From Colwellia sp. (GTDB taxonomy: Bacteria > Pseudomonadota > Gammaproteobacteria > Enterobacterales > Alteromonadaceae): 64,000 nt of DNA. Shown here piece by piece: positions 55,216 to 64,000 of this stretch. The stretch's first letter is position 1; each line of letters begins with the position of its first letter. Both the position numbers and the translations under genes were made by a program. A model generated the notes under the pieces. That model was not told where the DNA came from. It did not search any database and worked only from the letters and a program-made list of their open reading frames with translations. The stretch covers positions 65,608-129,607 of the forward strand of contig JABSOX010000012.1 of assembly GCA_013215655.1 (NCBI GenBank), read 5' to 3'.

Positions 55216-55958
55216 TGTGGAAATGGTTACATCCTTATGCTAAACCTGAAATTACCTATCACTTTACCGGTAAAATATTGCCTTGGTTTTCCTATCTAGC
55301 AACCATATTACTTTCAATTGGTATTGTTTGGGCACTTCTTTTTGCTCCAGCAGATTACCAACAAGGTGATAGTTTTCGAATTTTCTATCTACATGTACCA
55401 GCCGCATCACTTTCGATGGGCATATATGTAGGCATGGCTACTGCTGCATTATGCAGTTTAGTATGGCAATTAAAATTGGCTGATGCTTCAGCCGCTGCTA
55501 TGGCACCCGTTGGCGCCACATTTACCTTAATAGCCCTAATAACAGGTGCTGCTTGGGGAAAACCTATGTGGGGCACATGGTGGATTTGGGATGCACGGTT
55601 AACCTCAGAGCTTATTCTATTATTTTTATATTTAGGTGTTATTGCACTACACAATGCTTTTGAAGATAAAACACTGGCAGGTAAAGCCGCAGCAATATTG
55701 ACACTAGTTGGTGTGATTAATATACCCATTATTAAGTATTCCGTTGAGTGGTGGAATACCCTTCATCAAGGCGCCACCGTGAGTAAGTTAGGAAAGCCAT
55801 CCATGACCATGGATATGTTTTGGCCGTTTGTTTTTTGTTTTTTAGGTTTTGCTTTATTAGTAGCAACCATTATTTGTATTCGCTTTCGAACAGAGATATT
55901 AGCGCGCAATAGCATGCGTCCCTGGGTTCGTGAACTTGTCGAAAAAGTAGAGGGGTAA
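55215..55958 (+). CDS. ccmC: Heme handling protein CcmC
   Basis: Six-helix membrane protein that loads heme onto CcmE. The WWD motif MWGTWWIWDARLTSEL (about residues 116-131) and flanking histidines (YLHVPAASLSMG and WWNTLHQGATVS) are intact. The 247 residues match E. coli CcmC (245). The ATG overlaps the ccmB stop by one base (TAATG). Confidence 0.96.
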   Translation: MWKWLHPYAKPEITYHFTGKILPWFSYLATILLSIGIVWALLFAPADYQQGDSFRIFYLHVPAASLSMGIYVGMATAALCSLVWQLKLADASAAAMAPVGATFTLIALITGAAWGKPMWGTWWIWDARLTSELILLFLYLGVIALHNAFEDKTLAGKAAAILTLVGVINIPIIKYSVEWWNTLHQGATVSKLGKPSMTMDMFWPFVFCFLGFALLVATIICIRFRTEILARNSMRPWVRELVEKVEG

Positions 55959-55960
55959 CC

Positions 55961-56233
55961 ATGCAGTTTGACAGTATCAATGCATTTTTTAATATGGGTG
56001 GCTATGCCTTCTATGTTTGGTTATCTTACGGCGTTAGCACTTGTTTGCTCGTTGCCTTATTTTTCTCTAGTAAGGCTAACAACCAAAAAATAATTAAAAA
56101 AATAGCACAACGTCAAAAACGTGAAAATAAACTACGACAAGCAGCAAAGCTTCAAAATGAACAAAATAAACAAAATAAACAAAATAAACAAAATGAGAAA
56201 AATACTATTACATCCTCAGAGGAAAAGTCATGA
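55961..56233 (+). CDS. ccmD: Cytochrome c maturation protein CcmD
   Basis: Small single-helix protein that helps release holo-CcmE from CcmABC. The 90 residues have the family N-terminus ([18 protein letters not shown]), one membrane helix and a long charged cytoplasmic tail. The tail carries a QNK tripeptide repeated four times, encoded by a 9-base tandem repeat, which makes the protein longer than E. coli CcmD (69). It overlaps ccmE by 4 bases. Confidence 0.93.
   Translation: MQFDSINAFFNMGGYAFYVWLSYGVSTCLLVALFFSSKANNQKIIKKIAQRQKRENKLRQAAKLQNEQNKQNKQNKQNEKNTITSSEEKS
56161..56196. repeat. 9-base tandem repeat inside ccmD
   Basis: The unit ACAAAATAA occurs three times and once more with a single change (ACAAAATGA). 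It is in frame and encodes repeated QNK. Copy-number change would only lengthen or shorten the CcmD tail by three residues. Confidence 0.92.
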
Positions 56234-56742
56234 ACCCACGTCGTAAAAAACGACTTACCATTGTCACCGCTATTATTATTGGTTTAAGCCTAGTTACCGG
56301 ACTAGTACTTTATGCTCTAAGCCAAAATATCGATCTTTTCTACAAACCTTCAGAAATTTACTTAGGTAAAGAAGATACTGGAATTAAACCCATTAATGGT
56401 CAACGACTACGTATCGGTGGTTTAGTTGTACCGGGCAGTGTGCACAGAGATGAAGACAGCTTAAAAGTAAACTTTAAGTTAGCTGATATGAAAATGCCGA
56501 TCACTTTCAACGAATCAGATCCTACGGTCACTGTAAGATACGATGGCATATTGCCTGACTTATTTAGAGAGGGACAAGGCATTGTCGCTAATGGTGTCTT
56601 AGTCGATGGTAAGTTTATTGAAGCAAGTGAAGTTTTAGCTAAGCATGATGAAAACTACATGCCAAAAGAGTTAGCTGAGGATGCTGGTGAACAACACGAA
56701 AAACCAAGCTACAGTCAAGAGCAGCTGAAAAAGGATAATTAA
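56230..56742 (+). CDS. ccmE: Heme chaperone CcmE
   Basis: Periplasmic OB-fold chaperone that carries covalently bound heme to CcmF/H. The 170 residues begin with a membrane anchor (about 8-29), followed by the beta-barrel ([22 protein letters not shown]) and the heme-binding histidine in [14 protein letters not shown]. The C-terminal tail is flexible and acidic. It closes ccmABCDE and is followed by a terminator. Confidence 0.96.
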   Translation: MNPRRKKRLTIVTAIIIGLSLVTGLVLYALSQNIDLFYKPSEIYLGKEDTGIKPINGQRLRIGGLVVPGSVHRDEDSLKVNFKLADMKMPITFNESDPTVTVRYDGILPDLFREGQGIVANGVLVDGKFIEASEVLAKHDENYMPKELAEDAGEQHEKPSYSQEQLKKDN

Positions 56743-56758
56743 GAGTTTGAATTACACT

Positions 56759-56785
56759 GCGCCTTGAATTTTAAGGCGCTGTTTT
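56759..56785 (+). terminator. Terminator after ccmE
   Basis: GCGCCTT-GAATTTT-AAGGCGC followed by TGTTTT; a 7-bp perfect stem, 16 bases past the ccmE stop. Confidence 0.88.
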
Positions 56786-56861
56786 AAAGAGATGTATACT
56801 GAAAAGGCTATTCTGTAAATGATTAACTTTATAGATGATTATTTGTATACTTGAGAAAAGA

Positions 56862-57083
56862 CTACGCGACAAAATCCACCGATAAGATCCTATCACCCAC
56901 TTTATTTAATATCTCAACTTCACCATCACAAACAGCAATAATTGATTTATGTTCTTTATATAATTCAGGGATGATGACACGACCATTTTTATTTTCATCA
57001 AAATCGAGTACTTCATGTACTAATTCAAGAGAGCCTTCTCTATAGTATATAACTGTAACGGTACGGCGTTGCACGTCAACCAT
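56862..57083 (-). CDS. Small conserved protein, TIGR02922-like
   Basis: Soluble 73-residue protein (MVDVQRRTVTVIYYREGSLELVHEV...). Size, the VTVIYY strand and the GRVIIPELYKEHKSIIAVCDGEVEILNKVGDRI body resemble the small Alteromonadales family TIGR02922, from memory and not checked. Function is unknown. It has its own gene orientation between ccmE and nagP, with a good GAGG before the ATG. Confidence 0.75.
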   Translation of the reverse strand: MVDVQRRTVTVIYYREGSLELVHEVLDFDENKNGRVIIPELYKEHKSIIAVCDGEVEILNKVGDRILSVDFVA

Positions 57084-57394
57084 AATACTTCCTCGCTTTA
57101 TTTATTTTTTTATACTAAAAAATACTACAAACAATGACAAGTTCTAATATGCATTAAATATTGTATATAAGTTAATATGCTCACATTTATTAACTTAATT
57201 TTTATCAAACGCATCATACCTGTTTTTTTATTTAAGACAAAACTCAATACTGATGTTATTTTGTACATAGTTAGAGTGTTTTGTAAACATACGATGACAA
57301 TGATGTCTTTATTTGCACTGTATTGATAAGTCCTTTTAATATAACAATGACTTATGCTCTTTACTATATTTTTTAGTATTAACTATAATTTTGA
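57084..57394. other. Non-coding stretch upstream of the small protein
   Basis: About 310 AT-rich bases that should contain the promoter of the 73-residue gene. I see no repeat, no RNA-like structure and no other frame. The nagP terminator follows on its right. Confidence 0.5.
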
Positions 57395-57424
57395 CAAAAA
57401 AAACCCTGAGCATAAACTCAGGGT
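57395..57424 (-). terminator. Terminator of the nag operon
   Basis: In the minus reading ACCCTGAG-TTTATG-CTCAGGGT is followed by eight T residues. It lies 97 bases past the nagP stop and closes the nagK-B-A-P unit. Confidence 0.9.
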
Positions 57425-57521
57425 CGATCAAAATAGACCGTTTAACGCACCCTCAACAAGTGAGATCGAATATCCTTACGGATAAATATTTTACAAAAAC
57501 TTAACAATTCGCTTGGCGACT

Positions 57522-58862
57522 TTATTTCCAACTTTTCATTTTATGACCTTTAATGGCATAAAATAAGATGAAGCCATAAATAGGTACTACCATCCAATAA
57601 GCTGACTGCCCATCAATAGACTCTGACAACATGCCATAAATAAGAGGCAACAAGGCTCCGCCTGATATGCCCATAATAAGTAGTGCAGAACCTTTAGACG
57701 TGAACTTACCTAAACCTTCTAGCGCTAATGGCCACACTGCAGGCCAAACCAATGCATTAGATAAACCAAGTAGAGCGATAAAGGTAATGGTATCGGGCAA
57801 CGTTGGAATACCCGTCCAGCCCCATAGAACTTCTGAAACCATATAGCTTTCAGTACTACTGAATACAATAAACATGGAAAAAATCAAACCTGAAATTGCC
57901 GAAGCAATCAACGCTTTTTCTTGATTAATAAAGCGAGGAATTAGTGCAATGCCTAAGGTATAACCAATTAACATAAATGCCATGGTATAAGATGTTAAAG
58001 AAGTCGCATTGGCCACACCTAAATTTGAAGCAAATAAACCAATAGTATCACCAGCAATAACCTCAGTACCTACATAAACAAAGATAGTTATCGCACCTAA
58101 AACTAGACTTGGAAAATGCATAATAGATGTTTTACTTTTACCATTGCCATTATCCAAATCTTCTTCATGTGTATTAACATTTGGTAACTCAGGTAATGAT
58201 GATGCTTTCAGCAAAGCGGCTATTACGATGAAGACAACTGCCATACCAATATAAGGATTAATTAAACCTTCAGATAACTGAGTGATCATTGCTGATTTTT
58301 CAGGTTCAACCATAGCAGCTACACTAACAGCAGTAATGCCGGTCATATCACCTAAAACAACAGCAGTGAAAGCAAGAGGAGCAATAACACCTGCACCTTT
58401 ATTCATTAGCCCCATAAACATAATGCGTACAGCGGCACTTTCGCTAGGACCAATTTTAACTACATAGGGATTTGCAGCCGTTTGCAATAAGGTTAAACCG
58501 CTACCTATAATGAATTGCGCCAGCAAAAACAGTCCAAATTCTTGGCTACTTGCTGCGGGTATATAAGCCAAAAAGCCTACAACTAAAATAAGTAAACCAA
58601 CAGCCATGCCGTTTTTATAGCCGATTTTCTCTAATATAGATGCAGAAGGTAAAGCCATTAATGTAAAAGCAAAATAAAACGTTACTGCAACGAGTAAAGC
58701 TTCAGTATCAGTTAATTGGCAAACAATTTGTAAATAAGGAACCAATGCACCATTTTGCCAAGTAACAAAACCAAAAATAAAAAATAACGCACCAATAATG
58801 GCGAGTGGTCCCAAATTGCTTTGGGTTTGTGTCATATCATCTGTCATAACTGTAGTACTCAT
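57522..58862 (-). CDS. nagP: N-acetylglucosamine MFS transporter NagP
   Basis: Inner-membrane sugar:proton symporter of the FucP/glucose-galactose MFS family, 446 residues and twelve helices. The N-terminus GALFFIFGFVTWQNGALVPYLQIVCQLTD is characteristic of this family, as is QTAANPYVVKIGPSESAAVRIM. It lies in the cluster with nagA, nagB-II and nagK, where Alteromonadales use NagP instead of a phosphotransferase system, so free GlcNAc enters unphosphorylated. It is last in the operon, 91 bases after nagA. Confidence 0.92.
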   Translation of the reverse strand: MSTTVMTDDMTQTQSNLGPLAIIGALFFIFGFVTWQNGALVPYLQIVCQLTDTEALLVAVTFYFAFTLMALPSASILEKIGYKNGMAVGLLILVVGFLAYIPAASSQEFGLFLLAQFIIGSGLTLLQTAANPYVVKIGPSESAAVRIMFMGLMNKGAGVIAPLAFTAVVLGDMTGITAVSVAAMVEPEKSAMITQLSEGLINPYIGMAVVFIVIAALLKASSLPELPNVNTHEEDLDNGNGKSKTSIMHFPSLVLGAITIFVYVGTEVIAGDTIGLFASNLGVANATSLTSYTMAFMLIGYTLGIALIPRFINQEKALIASAISGLIFSMFIVFSSTESYMVSEVLWGWTGIPTLPDTITFIALLGLSNALVWPAVWPLALEGLGKFTSKGSALLIMGISGGALLPLIYGMLSESIDGQSAYWMVVPIYGFILFYAIKGHKMKSWK

Positions 58863-58953
58863 AAAGCTTCCTATTAATTACTCAATTTAGTGTAAACTCA
58901 ATATCAATACAACGATAATTTGCTCTTTGTTCAACTAATTAGAGTGTTTCTTA

Positions 58954-60093
58954 TTATATAATTTTTTTATAAACTTGCTGTCCTGCAATCCATGTTGATA
59001 GCACTTTAAGTTTTTCATTAAGGACTACAAAATCGGCCTGATACCCTATTGTTAATTCACCGCGAATACCTGACTGATTGATATAATTTGCCGGGTATTG
59101 AGTTGCCATTCGAATCGCTTCATCTAAAGGTAAATTTACACCCAAATGTGCATTTTCAACAGCAGTCGACATTTCAAGAGCAGCCCCCGCTAACTCTCCT
59201 GTAGTAGAAGTTAATCTGCCATCTTTTAAATAGACGGTGCGATCAAAAAACGAAAATTCAGTTTGGTCAGTACCAATTGTTGACATCGCATCAGACACTA
59301 AAAAAACTTTGCCCTTAGGCTTTGTTTTTAATGCTAGTTTCACAGTTTCATAATCAACATGATGACCATCAATAATAATGCCACATGCTGTATGATCATT
59401 TAATAATGCACACCCTACTACGCCAGGCTCTCTGCCTTGCAGAGGTGACATCGCATTAAACAAATGCGTAAAACCATCAGCACCTGCATCAATAGCAGCT
59501 TGCGCGGTTTGGAAATCTGCATTGGTATGACCTAAACAAACTTTAATACCTAAAGAAACCATACGTTCAATATCATTAGGTGTAACAGACTCTGGCGCTA
59601 ACGTGACTAAAATTTGACCTATATCTTTACGCTCAAGTACTCGCCACTCGTCATCTGAAATAGGACGAATATGTTCTTCTGGATGAGTGCCTTTTTTAGC
59701 AAAAGACAGGTGTGGTCCTTCAAAATGAATACCTAAAATACCGGGAACATTTTCTGCAATAGCCTGCGCCATAGCATCCGCGGCTGCGGCCATCACTTCA
59801 ACTTTATCGGTGATCAGTGTTGGCAACATACCGGTTGTGCCAAACTGAGAATGAGCGGTGATGATGGTTTTCAAACCATGCAATGTGGGAGAGACATTAA
59901 ATAGTTTTCCACCACCACCATTAACTTGTAAATCGATATACCCCGGAACAACTAAACCCTCAGCAACAACATCACAACGCGAAATATCAGCGTCGATTGC
60001 AACAATTTTACCATCAGCAATTGTTAATACTTGATCATCACTGTAGCTCTGCCCATCAAATAGTCGTTGAGCATGAAGGCGAAGTTCTTTCAT
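58954..60093 (-). CDS. nagA: N-acetylglucosamine-6-phosphate deacetylase NagA
   Basis: Amidohydrolase-fold enzyme that removes acetate from GlcNAc-6-P. The 379 residues show the metal site in GIHFEGPHLSFAKKGTH, HTNADFQTAQAAIDAGADGFTHLFNAMSPL, IIDGHHVD and the catalytic aspartate in FLVSDAMSTIG. All are intact. Its start overlaps the last base of nagB-II (coupled). It feeds glucosamine-6-P to NagB-II. Confidence 0.97.
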   Translation of the reverse strand: MKELRLHAQRLFDGQSYSDDQVLTIADGKIVAIDADISRCDVVAEGLVVPGYIDLQVNGGGGKLFNVSPTLHGLKTIITAHSQFGTTGMLPTLITDKVEVMAAAADAMAQAIAENVPGILGIHFEGPHLSFAKKGTHPEEHIRPISDDEWRVLERKDIGQILVTLAPESVTPNDIERMVSLGIKVCLGHTNADFQTAQAAIDAGADGFTHLFNAMSPLQGREPGVVGCALLNDHTACGIIIDGHHVDYETVKLALKTKPKGKVFLVSDAMSTIGTDQTEFSFFDRTVYLKDGRLTSTTGELAGAALEMSTAVENAHLGVNLPLDEAIRMATQYPANYINQSGIRGELTIGYQADFVVLNEKLKVLSTWIAGQQVYKKII

Positions 60094-61091
60094 TATAAAG
60101 TCCGTGTTACCTTTTTAAGGCCTTTAGGCTCATCAGGATTAAAACCACGGGTAACTGCAACTTCAGCGACATCAAGATAAAAACGTTGTAAAACAACTAA
60201 TGGTGCTAAACGAGGATGAACATTTAAGTCTGTTTGACGCATATGTACTAAGTCTGCACCACGGTCTTTCATTTCTTGAATTTGTTCTTGATGAGACGTT
60301 GCACTTTCATCATTTACTTCACAGTTTAAAATAGCTAAGCCCTGCTCAACTAATGTCACCGGACCATGTAAAAATTCTGCACTACTGAAGGCTTCAGCAT
60401 GAATACTGCTGACTTCTTTTAGTTTAAGCGCCATCTCTTTAGTGATTGCATAACCTAAACCACGGCCTAAAATCACCATATTTTTAACACCAGCGATAGA
60501 TTGTGATGTTAGTTGAGGCTCTGAATCGATGATAGTTTGTAATGCAGCAGGTAATGTATCTAATGCAGAAATTAGCTCTTCGTTTTCAGTCCAGTAAGCA
60601 GTTAATTGCAACAATGCTGATAAGGTTGCCAAATAACTCTTTGTCGCAGCAACTGATATTTCTGCGCCCGCTTTAAGTGGTAATACTTCATCAACAATAT
60701 CTTTTAACGGTGACGTTTCATCGTTAACCAAGGCGATACAAAATGCACCAGCTGCTTTCGCCATTTTTGCTTGCGCTAAAATATCTGGACTACGACCTGA
60801 TTGAGAAATAACAATCACTAAAGCTTGTTCAAGTTTAAGTTGTTTACCATAAACACTAGAAACAGAAGGTGCCGCTGCAAATGTTGGTACTCCCGCTTCA
60901 ATTTCAATAAGGTATTTACCAAATACACCCGCATGATCAGATGAACCACGTCCAATGATCATTACCATTTTAGGGTTAAATTCACGCAATTTAGCACCGA
61001 TAGATTCGGCTAAGTCTTTGTTTGTCTTTAATTGGTTTTTTATAACAACAGGCGTTTGTTTTGCCTCTTGTTCCATAATTGTTTGTGTCAT
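60093..61091 (-). CDS. nagB-II: Glucosamine-6-phosphate deaminase, SIS type (NagB-II)
   Basis: Converts glucosamine-6-P to fructose-6-P and ammonia. Unlike E. coli NagB it belongs to the SIS (GlmS-like isomerase) family with two SIS domains (about 40-165 and 200-320). Segments seen are IIGRGSSDHAGVFGKYLIE, ISQSGRSPDILAQ, SVAATKSYLATL and AEAFSSAEFLHGPVTLVEQG. The 332 residues lack a glutaminase domain, so it is a deaminase, not GlmS. It is typical of Shewanella-like nag clusters. Confidence 0.93.
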   Translation of the reverse strand: MTQTIMEQEAKQTPVVIKNQLKTNKDLAESIGAKLREFNPKMVMIIGRGSSDHAGVFGKYLIEIEAGVPTFAAAPSVSSVYGKQLKLEQALVIVISQSGRSPDILAQAKMAKAAGAFCIALVNDETSPLKDIVDEVLPLKAGAEISVAATKSYLATLSALLQLTAYWTENEELISALDTLPAALQTIIDSEPQLTSQSIAGVKNMVILGRGLGYAITKEMALKLKEVSSIHAEAFSSAEFLHGPVTLVEQGLAILNCEVNDESATSHQEQIQEMKDRGADLVHMRQTDLNVHPRLAPLVVLQRFYLDVAEVAVTRGFNPDEPKGLKKVTRTL

Positions 61092-61125
61092 GTTTTAACC
61101 TTTATATAATCTTAAAATTTTTAAA

Positions 61126-62022
61126 TTACACTAATGCCAGTTGCTGTTGAGCAAACAGTATCGAACCAATTTCTGGTGGGCTTAGTGGCTCTAAGAGCTT
61201 ATCTTGTATTTCTTGAGCTAACCATGGTTTAAGCCTTGGCGTTAAACCACCGATCATCGACATGCGCGGGGGATTTTGTCGCCATAATTGACGGGCGACG
61301 TTATTGATGTATTCAGAACCTTCTGCAACAATTGAGGCGGCTAGTTCATCACCTTGTTCTGCACAATCAAATACTAAGTTTGCCATACGCGCATAAAATG
61401 CGGCAGGCTTACCAGCAATTGCTTCAACTAATTCAACGCCATTAGTAACACTGAGTAAATCTAATACTTTGTCATTCATTAGTGATAAGGGGATCAAACC
61501 ATCTAATGATAATAAAACTTGTTTTGCAGCTTGTAGGCCAAACCATGCGCCGCTGCCTTTATCTCCATGAGGAAAACCATGAGCACCAACAATAAACGGA
61601 TGACCATCTACATTGGAAAAACCGCAAGAACCGGTTCCGGTGATCATCACAGCTCCATCTGCACCTTGATGTGCACCTAAACAAGCAATCAGTAAATCAG
61701 TTGCCAAAAACATACGTTTAAAAGGATGTTGCCAATTGGACATCTGCTCAAACAATACCGGTAAATTCACACCGGCTAATCCTACACCAGCGACAACTTC
61801 AGATAATGCGATATCTTCGAGCCCTGCATCTTTTAAAGCCAAAAGTGCAGATTCAGTTATTGAATTAACGGCTTGGTCGTAACCATGTCCTGGATTTGCA
61901 GGTCCAGAAATTCCTGTGCCTAAAATTTTGTTATCTGTTGATGTAATTATGGCTTTACATTTACTTCCACCACCATCAATACCTAAAAAATATTTATTGT
62001 TCTTGTCACTGCTACTAAGCAT
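61126..62022 (-). CDS. nagK: N-acetylglucosamine kinase (BadF/BadG type)
   Basis: ATP-dependent kinase of the BadF/BadG/BcrA/BcrD ATPase family that phosphorylates GlcNAc after import by NagP. The 298 residues contain phosphate-1 motif LGIDGGGSKCKAIITS, the phosphate-2 region VMITGTGSCGF and the adenosine motif SMIGGLTPRLK. It is the first gene of the nag operon and lies directly downstream of the GlcNAc operator. Confidence 0.92.
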   Translation of the reverse strand: MLSSSDKNNKYFLGIDGGGSKCKAIITSTDNKILGTGISGPANPGHGYDQAVNSITESALLALKDAGLEDIALSEVVAGVGLAGVNLPVLFEQMSNWQHPFKRMFLATDLLIACLGAHQGADGAVMITGTGSCGFSNVDGHPFIVGAHGFPHGDKGSGAWFGLQAAKQVLLSLDGLIPLSLMNDKVLDLLSVTNGVELVEAIAGKPAAFYARMANLVFDCAEQGDELAASIVAEGSEYINNVARQLWRQNPPRMSMIGGLTPRLKPWLAQEIQDKLLEPLSPPEIGSILFAQQQLALV

Positions 62023-62100
62023 GCCGACCTCATGTTTACTACAATTCGATTTAGGATTTTTAACATTCCTTAAATCTGACTTGTTTTCATCTTAACTATA

Positions 62101-62118
62101 AATGACAGCGTTGTCATT
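62101..62118. promoter_or_regulatory. Operator for the N-acetylglucosamine regulator
   Basis: AATGACAGCGTTGTCATT is an 18-base palindrome (16 of 18 symmetric positions). It fits the AATGACARCGYTGTCATT form that I recall for LacI-family NagR/NagQ regulators of GlcNAc genes. It lies 79 bases before the nagK start. No second copy was found before nagP. Confidence 0.8.
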
Positions 62119-62221
62119 TATTTTTTTAACAAAACGCATATTTTTTAATTAATCCGTTTCTGCTCATTTATAACGCACTGGTTACACTACAAAAAGTTAA
62201 TAACGAGTACTCAAAGTAATA

Positions 62222-64000
62222 TTATTTACTCGCGCTAACTTTACTAATACGACCTGTTCTTTGACCATTATGACTACGACTTCGAACCAAAATCTTACTA
62301 GAAACCTTATCAGAAACCTTGCTCGGTTCTTTATAAGTAAACCACTGACCACCGTTTTCTTGGTACTCAATAGTAAGACCCGGAAAAGCAATATTGGCAT
62401 GTAACAGGCCATCTTTTATTAGCGCGCCAACAGTAGGTAAACGATAATCAATATTAAACTGCTCAAGCTTTATTAGCTCTTTCTGCCCTAAGGCATTCGC
62501 AAATAGTTTCCATTTAACATCACGATTTGCACGTAATTCATCGTTAAATTCATTGGTATTTTGACTGTACTTAGCGCCTTGATAATTATAAGGAACTGCC
62601 CAGTCAGCTAAATGCCATGCTCGTTCAGCTAAGGCATGTAAACGAGGAAATACTTTATATTCAGCCATAGTGTCATTACGAGTATTTTCACTCCATAATT
62701 GCCCTTGAATACCTAAAAATTTACGATTAGCATCTAGCGGCGTTTTAGTATCATCAGTTTCGTAAGCATTATCTTGTCGATCTAACCAAAACTCGGCATG
62801 CACAGGTAGATTATCAGGCATAAACTGGAATACTTTTTCAGTATTGGTGTGTCGTGATGCCCAATAATAACCATGTTCTTTAGGATCAGCTTCATAAGGG
62901 AAATCAAAATATAAAACATCAGGACTAGAGATAACCACTTGCCAGTCACGATTCGCTATTTGATGCACCTTATTTTGACCATTCCAAAATAGCGCATCCC
63001 AAGCATTTGACTGCACAATAGCAGGCATATTTTCTTTACGAGTATGTTCTAAACCATCACTCCAACCTGCTGTTTCAATATTTAAATCAGATAAAATTCC
63101 CGCAACACGTTCAATAAAGTAAGCGCCTAATTCGCTCATTTCTTTAACGCCTTTATCATTATTGGCAATAAAATCTTTACAGGCTTGTGACTCTAACCAT
63201 GCACCGGCTGTTTCATCAGCACCAATGTGGTAGCGAGTTAATGGTTGACCTGCATCCGCATGAATTTGTTTTACTTGTGTCATCACTTCAGTAACAAAGG
63301 CATAAGAGGACTCCAAACAAACATTAATAGTATTATCGTTGTAATACTGAACTGATGAGTACACGGTAGGATCATTTTTATCGTATAAATTAAATTGCAG
63401 AGCTTTATCGTCTTGTTCTGCAATAGAGTATTTTTTAGTACGTGCTGCCATGGCTTTTATTGCGGCTCTCGAATGGCCCGGCATATCAAGTGAAGGGATC
63501 ACTTGGATATGTCTTGCCGTTGCCGCTTTTAAAATTTCTTGATAATCAGCGACCGAATAAAAACCATTAACTTCAGTTGTTTTATCAACACCGGCTCCTA
63601 GCTGAGAGACTAAACATTGTTCATCATTTATATCAAAACAACGGGTAGAGCTTAGTTCTGTTAATTCAGGAAGACTGGGTATTTCCAAACGCCAACCTTC
63701 ATCATCACCTAAATGCAGATGTAATTTATTAAGTTTATAGGCAGCCATTTGCTCAAGCATGTCTAAAATAAATTCTTTACTATGAAAGTTGCGTGCAACA
63801 TCAATTAACAAGCCACGGAAGGCGAAATGAGGTTCATCAATTGCAGTTAATACCGGTAACGTATTTGAACCTAATGTTACTAAGCTAGCTAACGATTGCA
63901 GACCATTAAAGACACCGTTATCATCAACACCTTGTATTGAGATTTCAGACTTACCTACTGTTAATTGATAACTACCAATAGGTTTATCATTATCTTTAAC
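62222..64000 (-). CDS. Family 20 beta-N-acetylhexosaminidase, C-terminal part
   Basis: The last 592 codons of a chitobiase-type enzyme; the frame stays open to the window end, beyond the track's start at 63811. It removes GlcNAc from chito-oligosaccharides. Visible are the end of the N-terminal domain (VFNGLQSLASL), the GH20 barrel start FRGLLIDVARNFHSKEFILDMLE, the catalytic pair in YHIGADETAGAW, substrate loop segments such as QGQLWSENTR, and a C-terminal beta domain (LPTVGALIKDGLLHANIAFPGLTIEY) like CHB_HEX_C. The signal peptide is outside the window. It lies upstream of the nag operon on the same strand, with a separate promoter expected. Confidence 0.95.
   Translation of the reverse strand, partial: VKDNDKPIGSYQLTVGKSEISIQGVDDNGVFNGLQSLASLVTLGSNTLPVLTAIDEPHFAFRGLLIDVARNFHSKEFILDMLEQMAAYKLNKLHLHLGDDEGWRLEIPSLPELTELSSTRCFDINDEQCLVSQLGAGVDKTTEVNGFYSVADYQEILKAATARHIQVIPSLDMPGHSRAAIKAMAARTKKYSIAEQDDKALQFNLYDKNDPTVYSSVQYYNDNTINVCLESSYAFVTEVMTQVKQIHADAGQPLTRYHIGADETAGAWLESQACKDFIANNDKGVKEMSELGAYFIERVAGILSDLNIETAGWSDGLEHTRKENMPAIVQSNAWDALFWNGQNKVHQIANRDWQVVISSPDVLYFDFPYEADPKEHGYYWASRHTNTEKVFQFMPDNLPVHAEFWLDRQDNAYETDDTKTPLDANRKFLGIQGQLWSENTRNDTMAEYKVFPRLHALAERAWHLADWAVPYNYQGAKYSQNTNEFNDELRANRDVKWKLFANALGQKELIKLEQFNIDYRLPTVGALIKDGLLHANIAFPGLTIEYQENGGQWFTYKEPSKVSDKVSSKILVRSRSHNGQRTGRISKVSASK

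Overview
The window reads as chromosome of a marine gammaproteobacterium of the Colwellia/Thalassotalea type (Alteromonadales, Colwelliaceae). The sequence is AT-rich. It carries Alteromonadales gene sets (nagP-nagA-nagB-II-nagK-hexosaminidase, a sodium-driven NSS transporter, a large TonB-dependent receptor, ccm genes split into two divergent operons) and proteins that look like relatives from that order. The genus is inferred from protein character and gene order, not from a database search.

Layout. 1-3990: cell-division/wall (dcw) cluster on the minus strand, mraZ-rsmH-ftsL-ftsI-murE, with a readable promoter and three MraZ boxes. 4235-6523: a TSUP permease, two small unknown proteins and a secreted EF-hand protein. 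6530-10311: a GlrK-QseG-GlrR (QseE-G-F) two-component operon, separated from the EF-hand gene by a region with two TGTC-N10-GACA sites and a sigma-54-type promoter pointing at the EF-hand gene. 10338-14333: FKBP isomerase, MscS channel, divergent argP/argO pair, a palindromic repeat element and a DUF962 membrane protein. 14353-21669: an orphan flagellin, then a three-gene signalling operon (YfiR-like protein, CHASE8-type hybrid kinase with two receivers, HD-GYP phosphodiesterase). 21809-26594: TonB receptor, a possible 48-residue peptide gene, a second copy of the palindromic element and an NSS symporter. 26906-32730: periplasmic binding protein plus multi-PAS hybrid kinase, FAH-family enzyme, a small unknown protein and a REC-AraC regulator with an 11-bp tandem repeat before its start. 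33394-38256: ECF sigma/anti-sigma/PDZ operon divergent from a double-PilZ protein. 38278-38731: gene debris (kinase C-terminus), a tRNA-Leu(CAA) gene, a decayed tRNA-Leu copy and their promoter. 38779-47840: STAS-like protein, RDD protein, lptG/lptF, pepA-holC-valS and a cold-shock gene. 47980-56742: hemH, then ccmFGHI divergent from ccmABCDE. 56862-64000: a small conserved protein, then the N-acetylglucosamine catabolic cluster with an 18-bp operator and the 3' part of a GH20 hexosaminidase.

How genes work together. The GlcNAc cluster forms a full route: chito-oligosaccharide hydrolysis (GH20), import of free GlcNAc (NagP), phosphorylation (NagK), deacetylation (NagA) and deaminating isomerisation (NagB-II). 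The ccm genes supply the whole heme-delivery and ligation machinery for c-type cytochromes. lptF/lptG provide the membrane part of the LPS exporter. Several signalling genes (YfiR-like, HD-GYP, PilZ) point to c-di-GMP control.

The most interesting signals are: (1) the GlrR/sigma-54-like enhancer region placing a secreted EF-hand protein where E. coli has glmY; (2) two copies of a three-stem palindromic element whose paired arms differ by compensating changes; (3) a tandem tRNA-Leu locus whose first copy has decayed but still lies behind the promoter; (4) a YfiR-like regulator next to a CHASE8 kinase rather than a diguanylate cyclase.
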